From positions 744,001-808,000 of the forward strand of contig JAITYX010000041.1 in NCBI GenBank assembly GCA_021018815.1: DNA of 64,000 nucleotides, written 5' to 3'. Shown here piece after piece: positions 1 through 11,434 of this stretch. Numbering within the stretch: position 1 is the stretch's first letter; the number at the start of each line of letters is the position of its first letter. This DNA is from Talinum fruticosum. Its lineage: Eukaryota; Streptophyta; Magnoliopsida; Caryophyllales; Talinaceae. The position numbers and the translations under genes are program-made. The notes beneath the pieces were generated by a model. It did no database searches. It had not been told where the DNA came from and saw nothing but the letters and a program-made list of their open reading frames with translations.

Positions 1-733
1 GAGAATCTAATTCGAGGGTGAGGGTACGAAACGTAGGGATAAACCCTTCCGTTCCGCCGTCCGAAGACGGCCATTACTAGTTGGAGTAGTGAATTAAAAT
101 AATGTCCGAACACAAGCACACAACATGTGAAAATTGAAAGCAACCAAACATAATTATGAAAGTGATAAAGGCGAAAAAAAAAAAAAAGCGGCAAAGAAAG
201 GAAAGCGAAAAGAAAAAGAAAGCAGAAAACTAAAAGATTATTACATCGGGAGGGAGGAATTAAAATGCGATTACATCTCGATACTATAATACGGAAAGTG
301 ATACGTGCTTAAAATAAATAAGTAAACCGTGATCTAAAGATTAATCTGGTGCCCTTAGGTTGTCCAACCTGCTAATCTAGATCACGAATCTCGATCCGGT
401 GATGCGATGGTGGTGAATTGAAGGGGCTTTTTATAGGTATTTTGTGGAGTTGAGTAGGTAGAAAGATGAATGATGGAGTTTAGGGATCAAATGTAGGGAG
501 TATGATGGAAGTACGTTGAAAAGAGACCAATAGATCGGAATACAAAGATGAGTATTCATTAGCTCTTAATAAGGTTTTAGTAGCATGATCTTGAGGGATG
601 AGCCATTTTTGAAATGAGAGCTTAAGCTCTCTATTTATATGGAGAGGTTAGGTCAAGGAAAGATCTAGGGTTGACACTCGGTCGGCCGTCCAAAATAGAG
701 TACAAAACGGGGTAGGATATTGTGAAGATTGAA

Positions 734-2311
734 TGAAGGTTTGCTCGGGGAGAGTCCGAGTCACCCTAGAGGGGGTGAATAGGGTGAGGAAGAAATCTTG
801 TGGAAATTCAAACTCTTTTGCCAGGTAAAATACGGAATGCGCTTCGAGTCAAAACAGAGTCGAAAAGTAGAGACTCGTAAAGATTGAATAGATAGAAATG
901 GCAAGAAAAGCAAATGCTTTAAGACAGTCTTGAGTCTAGAATGAACTCGTAAAGTAAACACTTAGAGATTACGTGGAAACCCTCCCGGGCAGAAAACCAC
1001 GGACCGTGTCAATCCGGACACGAAGTCAAATCCACTATTTTGAGTCCACAAAATACCGTGGACTGACCGAACTCGAGTTGCTCCCTTAGACAACTCTTTA
1101 CAAGTTTTCCTAAACTCGAAATTCCCTTATCCGATCTAGTACTTCCTAGCTGAGATAACCCTTACAGCTAGGGACAACTTAAGCTAAGTTCACCCTTACA
1201 GCTTAGTCAAGGGACCTTACAAAGAAAGTAAGAAAGAGTTTGTAACCGAGTACAAGACCTTACAACTCGAAGGTAATGAATTACGGAATAGGAGTTGTAA
1301 GTAGAAGATTGAGAATGAATACAAAGACTTTGCACAAGTACGTATATTAACAATAAGTTCGGCAATCTTCAAGTCTTGTGAAGTGGCTTCTATTTATAGA
1401 TGACCGAGCAGAGTAGCCGTTATCTTCATCTGCTGACCGAGAGTCCTCTCGTGACCGTTGATAGAAGCTTTCCGAGTCACTCGAAAGTATCCATTGTAAT
1501 GTGAACGTTGGACAACGATTTAACTCTCTTGGAAGTCCCAAAACTACTAGCGGTGTCTTGAGAGATAAGGTGAAAACCACCGTTAAGCTTGATGTCTCGG
1601 TTTTCCAAATTTGGAAACAGACAGCTCGACACTATCTTCTCGGGACCTGGAGCAGAGAAGGTGAAAAGTCATGTCTGCCTGGTGATTTGATGTTTCGAAG
1701 CCGGTTACTTTTGTGATTTAAAAAGTGTATCCTCGTTTGAATAACCTACAAAAGTAAAGCAATTTTAATTCTCAAAGTATGAAATACTTTGGTCCAAGAT
1801 TAGACACGGATAATAAAATAATTATGATAATTAATCAACTAATTATCCGAGTCGAAGAGAAGTGGAATATTCCGAGTCTAATAACTATATAACTCAAAAT
1901 TCCATCCGACTTAGTCTAAGCGATAGATCAAGATAAGTAAAGAATATCGAGTGAGATAACTTGATATAGACTAAGTATGAAATAGACTAGAGGTACCGAC
2001 TCTAATGAAATAGAGTTTATAATCGAAGCCGATTCGAGTGAGAGAAGGTGAAACACTAGTCTACTCAATCTGCGATAAATCCGAGTGATGCTCGGACTCG
2101 GAACAAAGAATCGCTTTTCGAGTCACTTGAAGAAGCGCAATAAACACATGAAGTGCAAGTCTGTAGTACTTAGAGAAGATACCATTTCATTCGGAAAAGT
2201 TTCTAAAATACGAGAGAATGCTTTGGAATCAAAACTCTATAAATACGAGATGGTTATTCCCGATTCATGTAATGTAACTCGAAATGCGTTGAGCGAGTGT
2301 CCGAGTCTTCA
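734..2311 (-). mobile_element. Copia/SIRE-like solo LTR, flanked by TTGAA target duplication
   Basis: The block starts TGAAGGTTTGC and ends CCGAGTCTTCA, so its ends are inverted TGAAG/CTTCA, and it is flanked by perfect 5-bp direct repeats TTGAA at 729-733 and 2312-2316. It is 1578 bp long. The stretch at about 763-788 is a landmark shared with the LTRs at 44462, 55179 and 62029 and with the fragment ending at 24310. Orientation is minus, judged from the related LTR at 62029 whose primer-binding site is visible. No internal domain is present, so it is a solo LTR left by LTR-LTR recombination. It sits inside L-LTR copy 1. Confidence 0.85.
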
Positions 2312-2536
2312 TTGAATTAGGATAAAGCTGGGTAGGGCCCACAACCATAAGGGTGTTGCCTAGGGTTTCGTGCTCTTCTGTGCTGCCCGGGAGTCTTTAG
2401 GCCAAAACACGGTGTTTTGAGGCAAAAAGGTGGTATAGGGCATCGTAGTAGTTTTCTAGGTTTTGTGCCCTTTCCACGTTGCAACGTAAGTCTTGACCAA
2501 AACACGAGTATTTTGAGTGAAATTACTAGTAAGGGG

Positions 2537-3039
2537 TAGGGGTGGCGAAAAACCCAAACCTGTTTAAAACACTGCACAACCCGCCCCATTTAAAACCCGA
2601 ATGGGTGTTAAAAAAATTTTAAAAATGGGTATGGGGAGGGTATGGTTAAAATGGGTATGAGGCGGGTATGGGTATGGGTTTAGGCTTCACCCGCCCCATA
2701 CCCGCCCCATATAACACCCATAACCCATACCCGCAATATCCCGCCCGTCACAGGCCCCGGACCCGCCCCACTTAAATACCCATAAACCGTTTTGTTAAAT
2801 GGTTAAAAAAAAGTTGAGAAAAGTTGTTTATGAGAGACATAAGGACCAAATTTTGGGCCCATGTCCAAATTTTAAGCAAAACAAAAAATTAAGAAACCCT
2901 AGTTTTCCCTAATATGGGTTTAGTATGATTTTTTTTTTTTGGTTGAATTATGAGAACTATTAAATATGGGTTTAATATGGATATTATTATTTTTAGTCTA
3001 TTTATATCCAAATAAAACCCACATACCTGCAAAACCCGG

Positions 3040-3072
<33 letters not shown>

Positions 3073-3194
3073 ATTTTTAACACCCAGGTGGGTATGGGTA
3101 TGGGTCCGGATTTTTAACACCCAATAGGTTGGGTATGGGTATGGGTATGAGTATGGGTGTGGGTATAGGAAAACCCGCCCCATTGCCACCCCTA
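2537..3194. mobile_element. hAT-like MITE with internal GGGTAT arrays
   Basis: Terminal inverted repeats TAGGGGTGGCG (2537) and TTGCCACCCCTA (ending 3194) are flanked by an 8-bp direct repeat GTAAGGGG at 2529-2536 and 3195-3202. An 8-bp duplication and short TIRs fit the hAT superfamily. The interior has no transposase and consists largely of variants of GGGTAT / ATACCC and GGGCGGG blocks. It lies in L-LTR copy 1, which continues on both sides. The hAT assignment rests on the duplication length and TIR form only. Confidence 0.75.
3040..3172. repeat. GGGTAT hexamer tandem arrays inside the hAT-like MITE
   Basis: Runs of GGGTAT occur at about 3041-3071, 3089-3106 and 3129-3170, separated by a repeated spacer that reads approximately GGATTTTTAACACCCA. 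Weaker copies with CGGGTAT and CCCATACCC are present from 2590 to 2760 in both orientations. The unit is not the plant telomere heptamer TTTAGGG. Confidence 0.85.
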
Positions 3195-3551
3195 GTAAGG
3201 GGCGCCGACTATAGAAGCTTTCCAAAAATGGAAAGTTTCCGTTTTTGACGAGTTTCATTTTTGACGAGTTTCTATTTTTGGTAGGTTCTATATTTGGTGT
3301 GGATTTGGGTTTTTGGTTGGGAGCCCGACCTGGGCTTGGTCCGGGTGAAAGAAAATGGTGTTTGTGGGCCGACCCAAAGCAAAGAAGGCTACTTTTTGTG
3401 GTGCTAATGGGTTATTTGTAGTTTACTTGGTTTCAGTCGCACCGATCAAATTCGATCCGTGATCCAAATACTCAAATAAGACTCGGAATATAATCATTGG
3501 GCCAACAAATAAATAAAATAGAAAAGGCAAGACACTTTTTAGGTGTGTATA

Positions 3552-3936
3552 GATTACAATATAAAAAATTAGTTGTGATGATAAGATTACATCATTAGTG
3601 TAATTGGATATCAACAAAACCGAGCTTTCTACTATTTATATAATTCTTCTCACGTTCAAGTTTTCAGTGTTTTTATAATTCTTCTCATCTTCAAAAAGAA
3701 GTGGTTTGACTCCAAAACAATTACTTTTTCTACTATCAAAATTAGACATATATAAATTATTAAATTATAATAATTGGAAGTGAAGAGGAGATCAAAAGAC
3801 ACATAATTGTGCAGTAAATAATTAAACATACATAGACTACTAATATAACAACAAACAAATCTAAAAAAAAAACTAATTAATGCATACTTTAATGTGCCCT
3901 TAGGCACATTATAGAAAAACCGATATTATATATAGA
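3552..3936. other. AT-rich intergenic sequence, no gene seen
   Basis: Short AT-rich stretch between L-LTR copy 1 and the repeat at 3937. Small open frames here are low-complexity and show no family resemblance. Confidence 0.6.
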
Positions 3937-4607
3937 GTTGGGCAATACGTTAGGTCGGGTCGGGTTCGTGTTCGTGTCGAACTTAAACGGGTTGAAAAAC
4001 AGCCAAACCCGAACCCGACCTATTTAATAATCGGGTCCAAAATCATCGACCTAACCCGTTTATCAACTAAACGGGTTGACTCGAACTCGACCTATTTAAC
4101 TAAGTTGATGAAAATATAAATTCAACATAATTCAATGAAAAAAATATCGAACAAAAATAACACATTTCCAAACTTGTTTCCTGTTCAAGCATTAAGCATT
4201 GTAGTTTAAAAACAAAAACCGTACAACATTAGCATATTACAAACCAACTAAATAAGTCTAAATTCAAATTACAACCAACTTGAAATTGTCACATTGAAAA
4301 CTAGCCCAAAATTTCAATTCCCCTTAATTTTTAAAATTAAAATTTTAGTTACCCTGAAACTTTAATACTAAACAAATAAATGGTAAACGGTAAACAGTAA
4401 AAAGATCGACCTATTTAACCTAATTAATTAATCGTGTTAAATAGATATTTTTCGTGTCAAGATTATCAACCTTAACCTAACACATTTATTTAAACAGTTT
4501 GTTCATATCAACCCATTTACATAAACGTGTTGAAAATTTATACCCAAATCCGCCTAATTTCTCGTCGGATTCGGATCGATAATCGTGTCGTGTCAAATTT
4601 TCCCAAT
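3937..4607. repeat. Dispersed MITE-like repeat rich in GTCGGGTTCGTGTTCG
   Basis: The left end (GTTGGGCAATACG, then TCGGGTCGGGTTCGTG) is mirrored at the right end by a sequence that reads TATTGGGAAAATTTGACACG on the opposite strand. The interior repeats CGGGTTGA/AACCCG blocks around an AT-rich core. This form is common for short non-autonomous DNA elements in plants. The inverted ends are imperfect and I could not define a clean target duplication, so the borders are approximate. Confidence 0.4.
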
Positions 4608-5689
4608 ATACCCGTTCGTATATTACAAGGTACAACCGATCGTGGGTACAATTTTTTACCCTCGACCTCCTTTCTCCGTGTCTCTCTCCTCTCTGTACTT
4701 TGCCCTCTCTCCCTCCCCCGCTCCAGCTGCATCTCCGTTCGCCTTGACGGCAAATACCATCATTCCCCAACAACCAGGATTCACCGGAGCCCCCGAGGAC
4801 ACCGCCCACTAGTCTGATCAGAACCTCAAGAGTAAGGTTATTGAGTTTGGAGAGAACATCTACTTACAGGTTGCCCATTGTCTACGCGGAGTGGTTGTGA
4901 ATTGCAATGGAATCAGTAAAACACCACAACAGAGGAAAAAGGGAAGCACATGAGAAAGATAAAGTAAGTGTATGTGTCCTCTTTCTCCTCTCTCCTATCT
5001 CCTCTCTTTTCCTCCCTCTTTTACACAAATCCAAATCCCACCTTGTCCATGGAAAAATTAAAGTAATCAAATCACTACCAGATATGATTATTATTTACAA
5101 CTTTATTCTGTACTGGGCACAATTTTGCGATTTCAGAAATTATAAGCATTCTCAAGTCTGTAGATTTTACAAACAATGCAAATATTTGTGAATATGTGAA
5201 GACTTTGGTAGTCTAAATTGGCAAAACCAGTGCTTGGAAGAAGAAATATGGTTAAAACGATGGTGAAGTCTATCAGGAAAGAAGATGAATTTAAGATGGA
5301 AACCGGATGGAATCCAATCCCATTGATGTATACAGTGGGAGAGAGAGCGATTCAAGGAGAAAGAAGTTTTTGGACCTTTTTTTCTGTGTCTGAACTTTTC
5401 TGGATTTTTATTTTTTTGCATATTCTTCATATTTTTTCTTTAAATTTTTCACTTGAAAAATAGGAGAGGTTGCAACCGTTATCCGATTGAGCTGTCAGGA
5501 TCTAATAGAAGCAGTGCAGCTCTGCAGTTGATTCCAATAGTACAGAGGAGCCACACCCGTCTCTCTCTCTCTCTCTCTCTCTCTTATTCTTAATCCAACT
5601 GCAGAAAAAAACTGTTGAACAGCATAGCATAGTAAACATATTATGAGTATGGCAACCAAGGTCATTGAGACACCATTTGTCCGACTTAT
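4608..5689 (+). promoter_or_regulatory. Region upstream of the YrdC gene, probably promoter and 5' untranslated sequence
   Basis: No protein-coding exon is recognisable here. It contains pyrimidine-rich stretches at about 4660-4735 and 4975-5025 and a pure CT microsatellite at 5561-5583, about 110 bases before the first in-frame ATG of the YrdC gene. CT-rich tracts (Y patches) are common around plant transcription start sites, so this is the likely core promoter or 5' UTR. An AG|GTAAG-like site near 4830 could mark a 5' UTR intron, but nothing in the sequence proves it. Confidence 0.4.
5561..5583. repeat. (CT)n microsatellite in the YrdC 5' region
   Basis: An uninterrupted CT dinucleotide run of about 11 units lies upstream of both candidate start codons of the YrdC gene. 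Confidence 0.9.
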
Positions 5690-5884
5690 TTGCGGCTCTT
5701 ATTTCCCGCTCAGAGGTCAACTTCTAGCGTTTACCTTGTGTATTCTCTCACACCCGCCCCCTTTGTCTGTCTCAACATTCCACAGCTATTTCTGAGTCAA
5801 TTCTTTTGGTTTCAAGGAGTGCCCATATTTGGAACTGTGCAATTGAAGCAGCTCCATCGAAATTCTGTTGGGGCTTGTGCAAAA
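5690..5884 (+). CDS. Possible N-terminal organelle-targeting extension of the YrdC protein
   Basis: An ATG at 5690 is in frame with the ATG at 5885 and with the YrdC domain, with no stop between. The added 65 residues have no Asp or Glu, several Arg/Lys/His, and many Ser, Leu and Phe, which is the composition of a mitochondrial or plastid presequence. Plant YrdC proteins are commonly annotated with an organelle transit peptide, and the longer product (297 residues) would fit that size better. The choice between the two starts, or use of both to give organelle and cytosolic forms, cannot be decided from sequence. Confidence 0.45.
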
Positions 5885-8800
5885 ATGGCTTCCCAAGTAG
5901 ATAATTGTGATGGCATCTTGAGGGATAAGATGGGGGTAGTTCTTCCAGCAAGTGAAGAATTTGCTGATGAGGCTATTCAGTCGCTAAAAGCTGGCAAAGT
6001 AATTGCTGTTCCCACTGATACGTTTTATGGCTTCGCCTGTGATGCTTGGTATGCTCTCAACTTGCTCTTGTGGATTTTTTTTTTTGATGAATTTTTTCAA
6101 GGTGTGAGATTTCTTCATGTTTGTTTTGTTCCTCTTGTACTCTGGCTGAAATGGATTGCTGATAAGGTGAACTTTGTCATTGTGAGTAAGTTGAAATTTG
6201 GCCCGATGAAGGTGACATTTGGTGAAAGATTAGTGTATTGATAGAGGGAATTTTGGGTTTTAAAGGCTAGATATTTTGGAGATTTGTGTGTATAACAGAA
6301 TGGTAGAGGCCTAGAGGGCCATTGTGAAACTTCTTCTTGAATGACCTTAAATGTTCTCATGAAATAATGAAATAGTTTCCCATGTCTCTTAGCAAAACAG
6401 AGTTCTATTTATCTCAAGGATATCTGAAATCACAATAGTTTACTGACCAGGTAGTGATTCACTTCAAATGATATGCAATGCCGCTACTATCTATTCTGCA
6501 CCAAAACATACCATGCCTCTCTTTGGAACGAAATTCCCGTGGTGTCTTACTGTTGAAGTAATTTGGAGGGAGTTATGGGAATTGTCGTCCATGGAGACAG
6601 GTATAAAATTAGGCCGCTTACTATCAATTACGAATCTTAACACAGTGGTCTCTACTTATGAAGTGACCTAATCAAAACTAAAATGCCAATAAGATAAATC
6701 GACACAAAATAATAAAAAAACTAGTAATCAAAATATACAAGACCATCTTGTTGCTTTTCGCACATGAGTGAGTAATTGAACTGTCAAATAATCCCATCAA
6801 CTTAATATCATAATCAAAAGTAGACCAAAATCAAGTAACCTCATCAAGTCATGCGCACTAACAACTAGTTCAATGGAAGAGAACAACTACCTAACTTCCG
6901 AGTTGTGTAACACAATTAAACTAAGCATTTCAAACATTAATTGACTTACTTGAATTACACTAAGTGACCCAACAAAAAATATAGCGTGTAATTTAATTTA
7001 AGAAAACTAAAACATAAGAATGGAATCAAATTAAGACAGAGGATATCAATACAGTGACAAAAGAAGGGAAGGACAAAAGAAGGGAAGGAAGGAACTTCAC
7101 CGCTATGGTGGCGAACCATAATCCATACCATCAAGCTCCGTTAGTGGCGAATACCAAACATAAATGATGGTTAAGATCCGTATTTGAACGAACTGAAGCA
7201 TAACATAGCGCAAACTGAACTAGGGGAATGAACAAAATTGAAATCCGCAAGACAAAATTGGACCAAACTCAGATGAATTCAATACTAAACACCAAATTGT
7301 CACTCAAATTGAACAAAATCTCCAACTGATTACCAAATTTAAGAGTCTGAAACTATAAATCTGATTCTAGATACAAAAGAAATCAAAAACCTAAACTGAC
7401 TCGACTGCTCAAGAGAGGTAAAATAAAGGGGATTTGGCCTGCTATTTCGGTGAGAGGAACAATGATGAAGAAGGTGGGTCAAGTGGGGAAATAACCATGG
7501 TTTTCGCTGGGTAGAAGCAGAAGAGGAGTGAGAATGAGTTTGGGGGAGAAGGGGTTCTGTTTGTGGAGTGGAGTGAAAAGGAGAAACAAAGTGTTGAAAG
7601 GGGGAGGGGAGGAAATGCGTGGGGGAGGTTGGGGCATGAGAGGGACATGGGGAGCCAAGACTTGGTCAATCTTCTAGCTTTTCACCCGATTTCTTCATCT
7701 TTGCAATTTTTCTTCATTTCCCTACAAAATAAATAAAATACACATTAACATCCTCATCTAACAATTAATACGAACAAATATAAGATATGTAAGGGTATAA
7801 AAATGTAATAATTTTGGATAAAACACTTACTCTACTTGGAATGAATTTTGTTGAGAAGATGAATGTCGAACATTTTTTGAAGGGTAAGTGGGCGCATCCA
7901 CTAGCCCCTCTATAGGGTGTAAGCCTAGTGGACTTACGGGAAAGAGGTGTACAATCATTGGATTAAGTCCAACGGAGGCCTAGCCATGTCTTGAGGCTAG
8001 TTCGCCAGAGTCCACAAATTCCACCAAGGAAATTGTGGCCACTAGGATTTGAACCCTGGTGGGGAGTGTGGAAACTCCACTTCCATACCAATTGAGCTAC
8101 AAGCTCTTGGTAAATGTTGTTGAACATAGTCAGTGAAGTTCATTGAGGAAAAGATAAGTCTAGTAGAAAATTAGGTCATCTAAAAATTTCTCATTTTGAG
8201 GTAGAGAAACACGTCTAGAGATTTGACATTGGACAATTTTTTTGTTTTTAACGTCACATACATAACCATTACGACGTTACTTTGCTGATAGTGGATAATA
8301 TACAACGTGCATATGATGTTATGAAATACATAGTGACACTATCTCGCAGCTGATAGACATTTTAGATGGCTAACTTGGATGATTTCTTGTTTGTCTATAA
8401 GTGATATGCTCCTAAAACTATTTGTTTTTGAAGTATTAGTTTTTTTTTTAAAATAAAAGTTCTAGCTCATCACTTTTGAAGAATAAGTTGTATTAATGTC
8501 TTTTATTCCTTTTGGATATAAAAGCTACATGTAATATGCCTGAATGGGAAACGTGGAAAAAAGGAAGATTCTTGAAGATGAACGAAGTCAACATTTTGGC
8601 ATCATAGACACTTTTGCTAGGTCTGCTAGATTTAACGTGAATATGAACTGACCAATTGATCTCTACTTTGCCATGCCTGGGAACAAGAAGTCTAGATAAA
8701 AAATCACCTCTAGGATGATCGAAATAATCATATTCATATGCCCAGTTTTATCAGAGAATCACTGGATCTTATAATCTTTTGAGGTAGGTTTTCCATGATA

Positions 8801-11434
8801 AGTGAACTCCAAATGTGTTGGACAATGCTGAAAGAAAATATAGAATCATCGGTAATAAATGTTAGCTTGGGAAAGAGGATGTCTTCCTTGAATTTGCATC
8901 CCACAGTCAGATTTAGTAGATGTTTCATAAAGCTGATGTGTATTTTTGCTGAATTTCAAATTTGATGTCCTCCACCTGATGAATTAATATGATTAGCATT
9001 CTAGATTCCTTTTGTACATCAAACGGGGCTTGTGGCTGGGCAGGTTTTTGTTGAAGTTTATAATTCGTGAGCTCAATTTTTTTTTTTTTTAGTTCACGAG
9101 TGTTAGATACTCAAGTTCAATTGTTTAGGCTGTTTTAAAGATGGATGTGACACTTGAGCGCTTTGATTTTTACATTAAAAGTATTCAGTTCTTGACAATA
9201 GCCAAATCTGAATTCATGTCTTCTGGACATAATGTGTTGGACACTCGTAGATAGCCCATACTCGATACAAGTAACAACCAATTTGCAGCAAGCTTTTGAG
9301 AGAACAAGGGGATAACGACGGAATTACTTGCCTCTGGTTGTTGGAGATTGGTATGAATCTAACTCGATTGTGTGGGAAATTGGGCTCCATTAACCAAACC
9401 ATGTGTCAGAGATAACAGGAAATTTAGTATATATATCGATGTTGAGGCAGCTATTTGGATTCTGATTTTCTAGCCTCTGGGTAGTGTACTAATTGTTTGT
9501 CACAGTTTGTTATTGCCACTGACATGAGGGAAAATGAATCGAAGTTGTGGCAACTGAATTTGCTCAGAATGAGCTATTGTAAATTGTAGTATCATTCACT
9601 TGTTACTTTGTCAAACTCATGATGTGAAATGAGCAACCCTTCTTACAAGGGAGTCTCTTAGGGGTTTCACTTTTCCTTGTAATGAAAACTGAAAGGCTAA
9701 AAGGCTACTGATTGTGGAATTAAATGTTTCAACTAATACAATCAAGAAAGGATAGAGTAGAACCTGAGATCTCTACATTGAGCTGACCTTTTTGTTTCCT
9801 GTTCCGCATGTGACGAACGCTAGATAATGAAGTATGCAGTGCATTTTTGTATTATGTTTGTGACCTGAGTTGCTGGAGTCAAGTGAATTATTGTGTTTGT
9901 GACCTGAGTTGGTTGTGTCAAGTGATTGCTCCAACTTCTTTTTATAGAACCATAATTTCTGATGACGTTCATTCCTGCAGTTCTAGAGAAGCAGTGGATA
10001 GGATATACGAGATCAAAGCACGGAAGCATACAAGCCCCCTTGCAATTTGTGTTGGAGATGTATTGGACATAAAGCGCTATGCAGTTACAGATCATCTGCC
10101 AGCTACTTTGCTTGATTCTCTACTTCCAGGGCCTGTGACAGTGGTGCTAAGGCGAGGTTTATCAGACATTTCTCTCTTTCATCATAATCAGAATATAAAG
10201 CCTTGAAATTGAACACCAAGGAATACATAACTAGTTTCAGTGTGATATTTGACAACGCTTATTCTTAGGTCTGGAAAAACACACACATATTATCCAATCA
10301 CACCTGAACGATGTGAAAGCTTACTTGAACCAGGGAAAGACAACTTTGACCCAAACCCCAGTAAACTAACCCAAGCTGAACCAAGCAGATATTTTCTTGA
10401 CCAACTCGGTTAACCAACTGACAGACTCAAATATTACAGAAACCCCAAGCATGCCGAGTTTACCGATTTTGTTCTACTTGATTTTGTCAAAAATTATTAG
10501 TCAACAAGTATAGCATATTATTCAAAATAGCTTGCTACCATTTTCTCAGGAGACTCAAGTGTTCTTGAAAAGTCCTTGAATCCAGGACTGGATAGTATTG
10601 GTGTTCGTGTACCTGATAGTGCCTTCATAAGGATAATTTCCCAGGGTTCAGGTAGTGCTCTGGCTCTTACCAGTGCAAACTTGAGTGGGCAGCCGAGCAG
10701 TGTGAGCATTAAAGATTTTGAGAATTTGTGGGAGCACTGTGCTTATGTGTTTGATGGCGGTGAGCTACCCATGGGCTGTGCAGGATCTACAGTTGTGGGC
10801 TTGACAATTTCTGGAACATATGAGATACTTAGATCTGGCAGGTTAGCATGCAAATATGAAGAATCATGTGCAGAAATTAAATTTATATTTAGGGTTCGGT
10901 TTGAAAGATTCCGTTGCTGGGTTCTCTATCTTTCCCCGCATACTTGCTTCATGTGTTAACTGCCCAATGAAAAATGGAGAGTTCAATAGGTGAATATGGT
11001 TAGCCAGAAAAATTATTTTCATAAGTTGTGTTCGGTGGGAAGGAAAATAGTTTTTGTTCTTAATATCATGTTCTTTGAAAGTTGCATTTGTGGAAACTTG
11101 CTTACCTTTAAAAATTTTCTGATGTTTGGCATACCATTTGAAAGAAGTCTCAAAGGGGGATTTTTTTAAATTTCTACCTTTGTAAACCTATTTTTTATGT
11201 GGTGAGAACAAAATTCAACATCCATATCTTTCAAAAGGCAAGTAATTTTGAGTTCTAATGTGTAACCATTTGTCTTCAAATTCGTCCTCTTAGTTCTAGC
11301 GTCAGAAAATGCGGAAATTTCTTTTTATCATGAGACCTTCCTAATGATAACTTGTCCGTAAATGCAGTGCAAGAGAAGAAACTGTTGCAATCCTAGAAAG
11401 GCATTCTCTTCAACAAAAGGGCACATGCAGTTAG
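5885..11434 (+). CDS. YRDC: Sua5/YciO/YrdC-family threonylcarbamoyl-AMP synthase, four exons
   Basis: Exons: 5885-6048, 9981-10156, 10550-10841, 11368-11434 (232 residues from this ATG; 297 from the in-frame ATG at 5690). All introns are GT-AG and phases join exactly (2, 1, 2). Family motifs run in order across the exons: PTDTFYGFACD split over exons 1-2, KARKHTSPLAI (the K-x-R nucleotide-binding motif), LLPGPVTVVLRR ending exon 2, GVRVPD and LTSANLSGQ in exon 3, then a glycine-rich C-terminal segment; the protein ends SLQQKGTCS. The enzyme uses L-threonine, bicarbonate and ATP to make threonylcarbamoyl-AMP, the donor for t6A at position 37 of ANN-decoding tRNAs. No frameshift or internal stop is present, so it is probably functional. 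Intron 1 is unusually long (3.9 kb). It is the only intact host gene I see here. Family confidence is very high; start-codon confidence is moderate. Confidence 0.93.
7873..8110 (-). mobile_element. tRNA-derived SINE in intron 1
   Basis: On the minus strand the 5' end reads as a tRNA: the A-box region (TAGCTCAATTGGTA, plus-strand 8086-8099) is followed about 30 bases later by a B box (GGTTCAAATCC, 8045-8055). A tRNA-unrelated body follows, ending in a T run on the plus strand at 7873-7878 (an A tail on the element strand). Imperfect direct repeats flank it: ATGTCGAACAT at 7863-7873 and ATGTTGTTGAACAT at 8114-8127. Internal pol III promoter, A tail and direct repeats together define a SINE. Because the tRNA part lacks a proper acceptor stem and continues into a long tail, it is not a tRNA gene. 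Confidence 0.75.
9846..9927. repeat. Two-copy tandem duplication (about 39-40 bp) before the exon 2 acceptor
   Basis: Two adjacent copies share GTTTGTGACCTGAGTTG, then a diverged GG-rich stretch, then GTCAAGTGA. They lie 55-135 bases upstream of the exon 2 acceptor. Confidence 0.75.

Larger units (their letters stand above)
1..3551 (-). mobile_element. L-family LTR (copy 1), minus orientation, with two nested insertions; left end outside the window
   Basis: The sequence at 1-733, 2317-2536 and 3203-3551 is the reverse complement of the LTR seen at 31965-33550 and 57178-59000. Shared landmarks are the segment around 20-110 (two-base-spaced purine-rich blocks and the stretch about 'association with antisense GCCGTCCGAAGACGG'), the segment near 360-400, and the terminal block at 3528-3548 that reads as CACCTAAAAAGTGTC on the minus strand, close to the LTR start. 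It is interrupted at 734-2311 and 2537-3194, each with its own target duplication, so it predates both. I see no coding capacity. The 3' end of the LTR lies left of position 1. Confidence 0.7.
6049..9980 (+). other. YRDC: Intron 1 of the YrdC gene (3932 bp)
   Basis: The donor GTATGC follows GATGCTTG in exon 1 and the acceptor TTCCTGCAG precedes exon 2. The intron is AT-rich and holds a SINE at 7873-8110. A purine-rich segment at 7440-7650 gives a 75-residue proline/serine/leucine-rich frame on the minus strand with no family resemblance. Poly-T runs occur at 6067-6080 and 9080-9091, and a short tandem duplication lies just before the acceptor. No host exon is recognisable between 6049 and 9980. 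Confidence 0.85.

Noticed and set aside
3040..3172. Interstitial telomere repeat
   Set aside because: The unit is GGGTAT, not the plant telomere unit TTTAGGG, and it lies inside a defined MITE.
5690..6241. YrdC exon 1 read through to 6241 as one 183-residue protein
   Set aside because: The YrdC motif continues in frame only after splicing at the GT at 6049 to exon 2 at 9981; the read-through part is intron.
7442..7669. 75-residue minus-strand frame in intron 1
   Set aside because: Pro/Ser/Leu-rich, produced by a GA-rich block; no homology pattern and no splice structure of its own.
8040..8110. Possible tRNA gene on the minus strand
   Set aside because: Only A and B box regions fit; there is no complete cloverleaf, and a 150-base unrelated body with an A tail and direct repeats follows, so it is a SINE.
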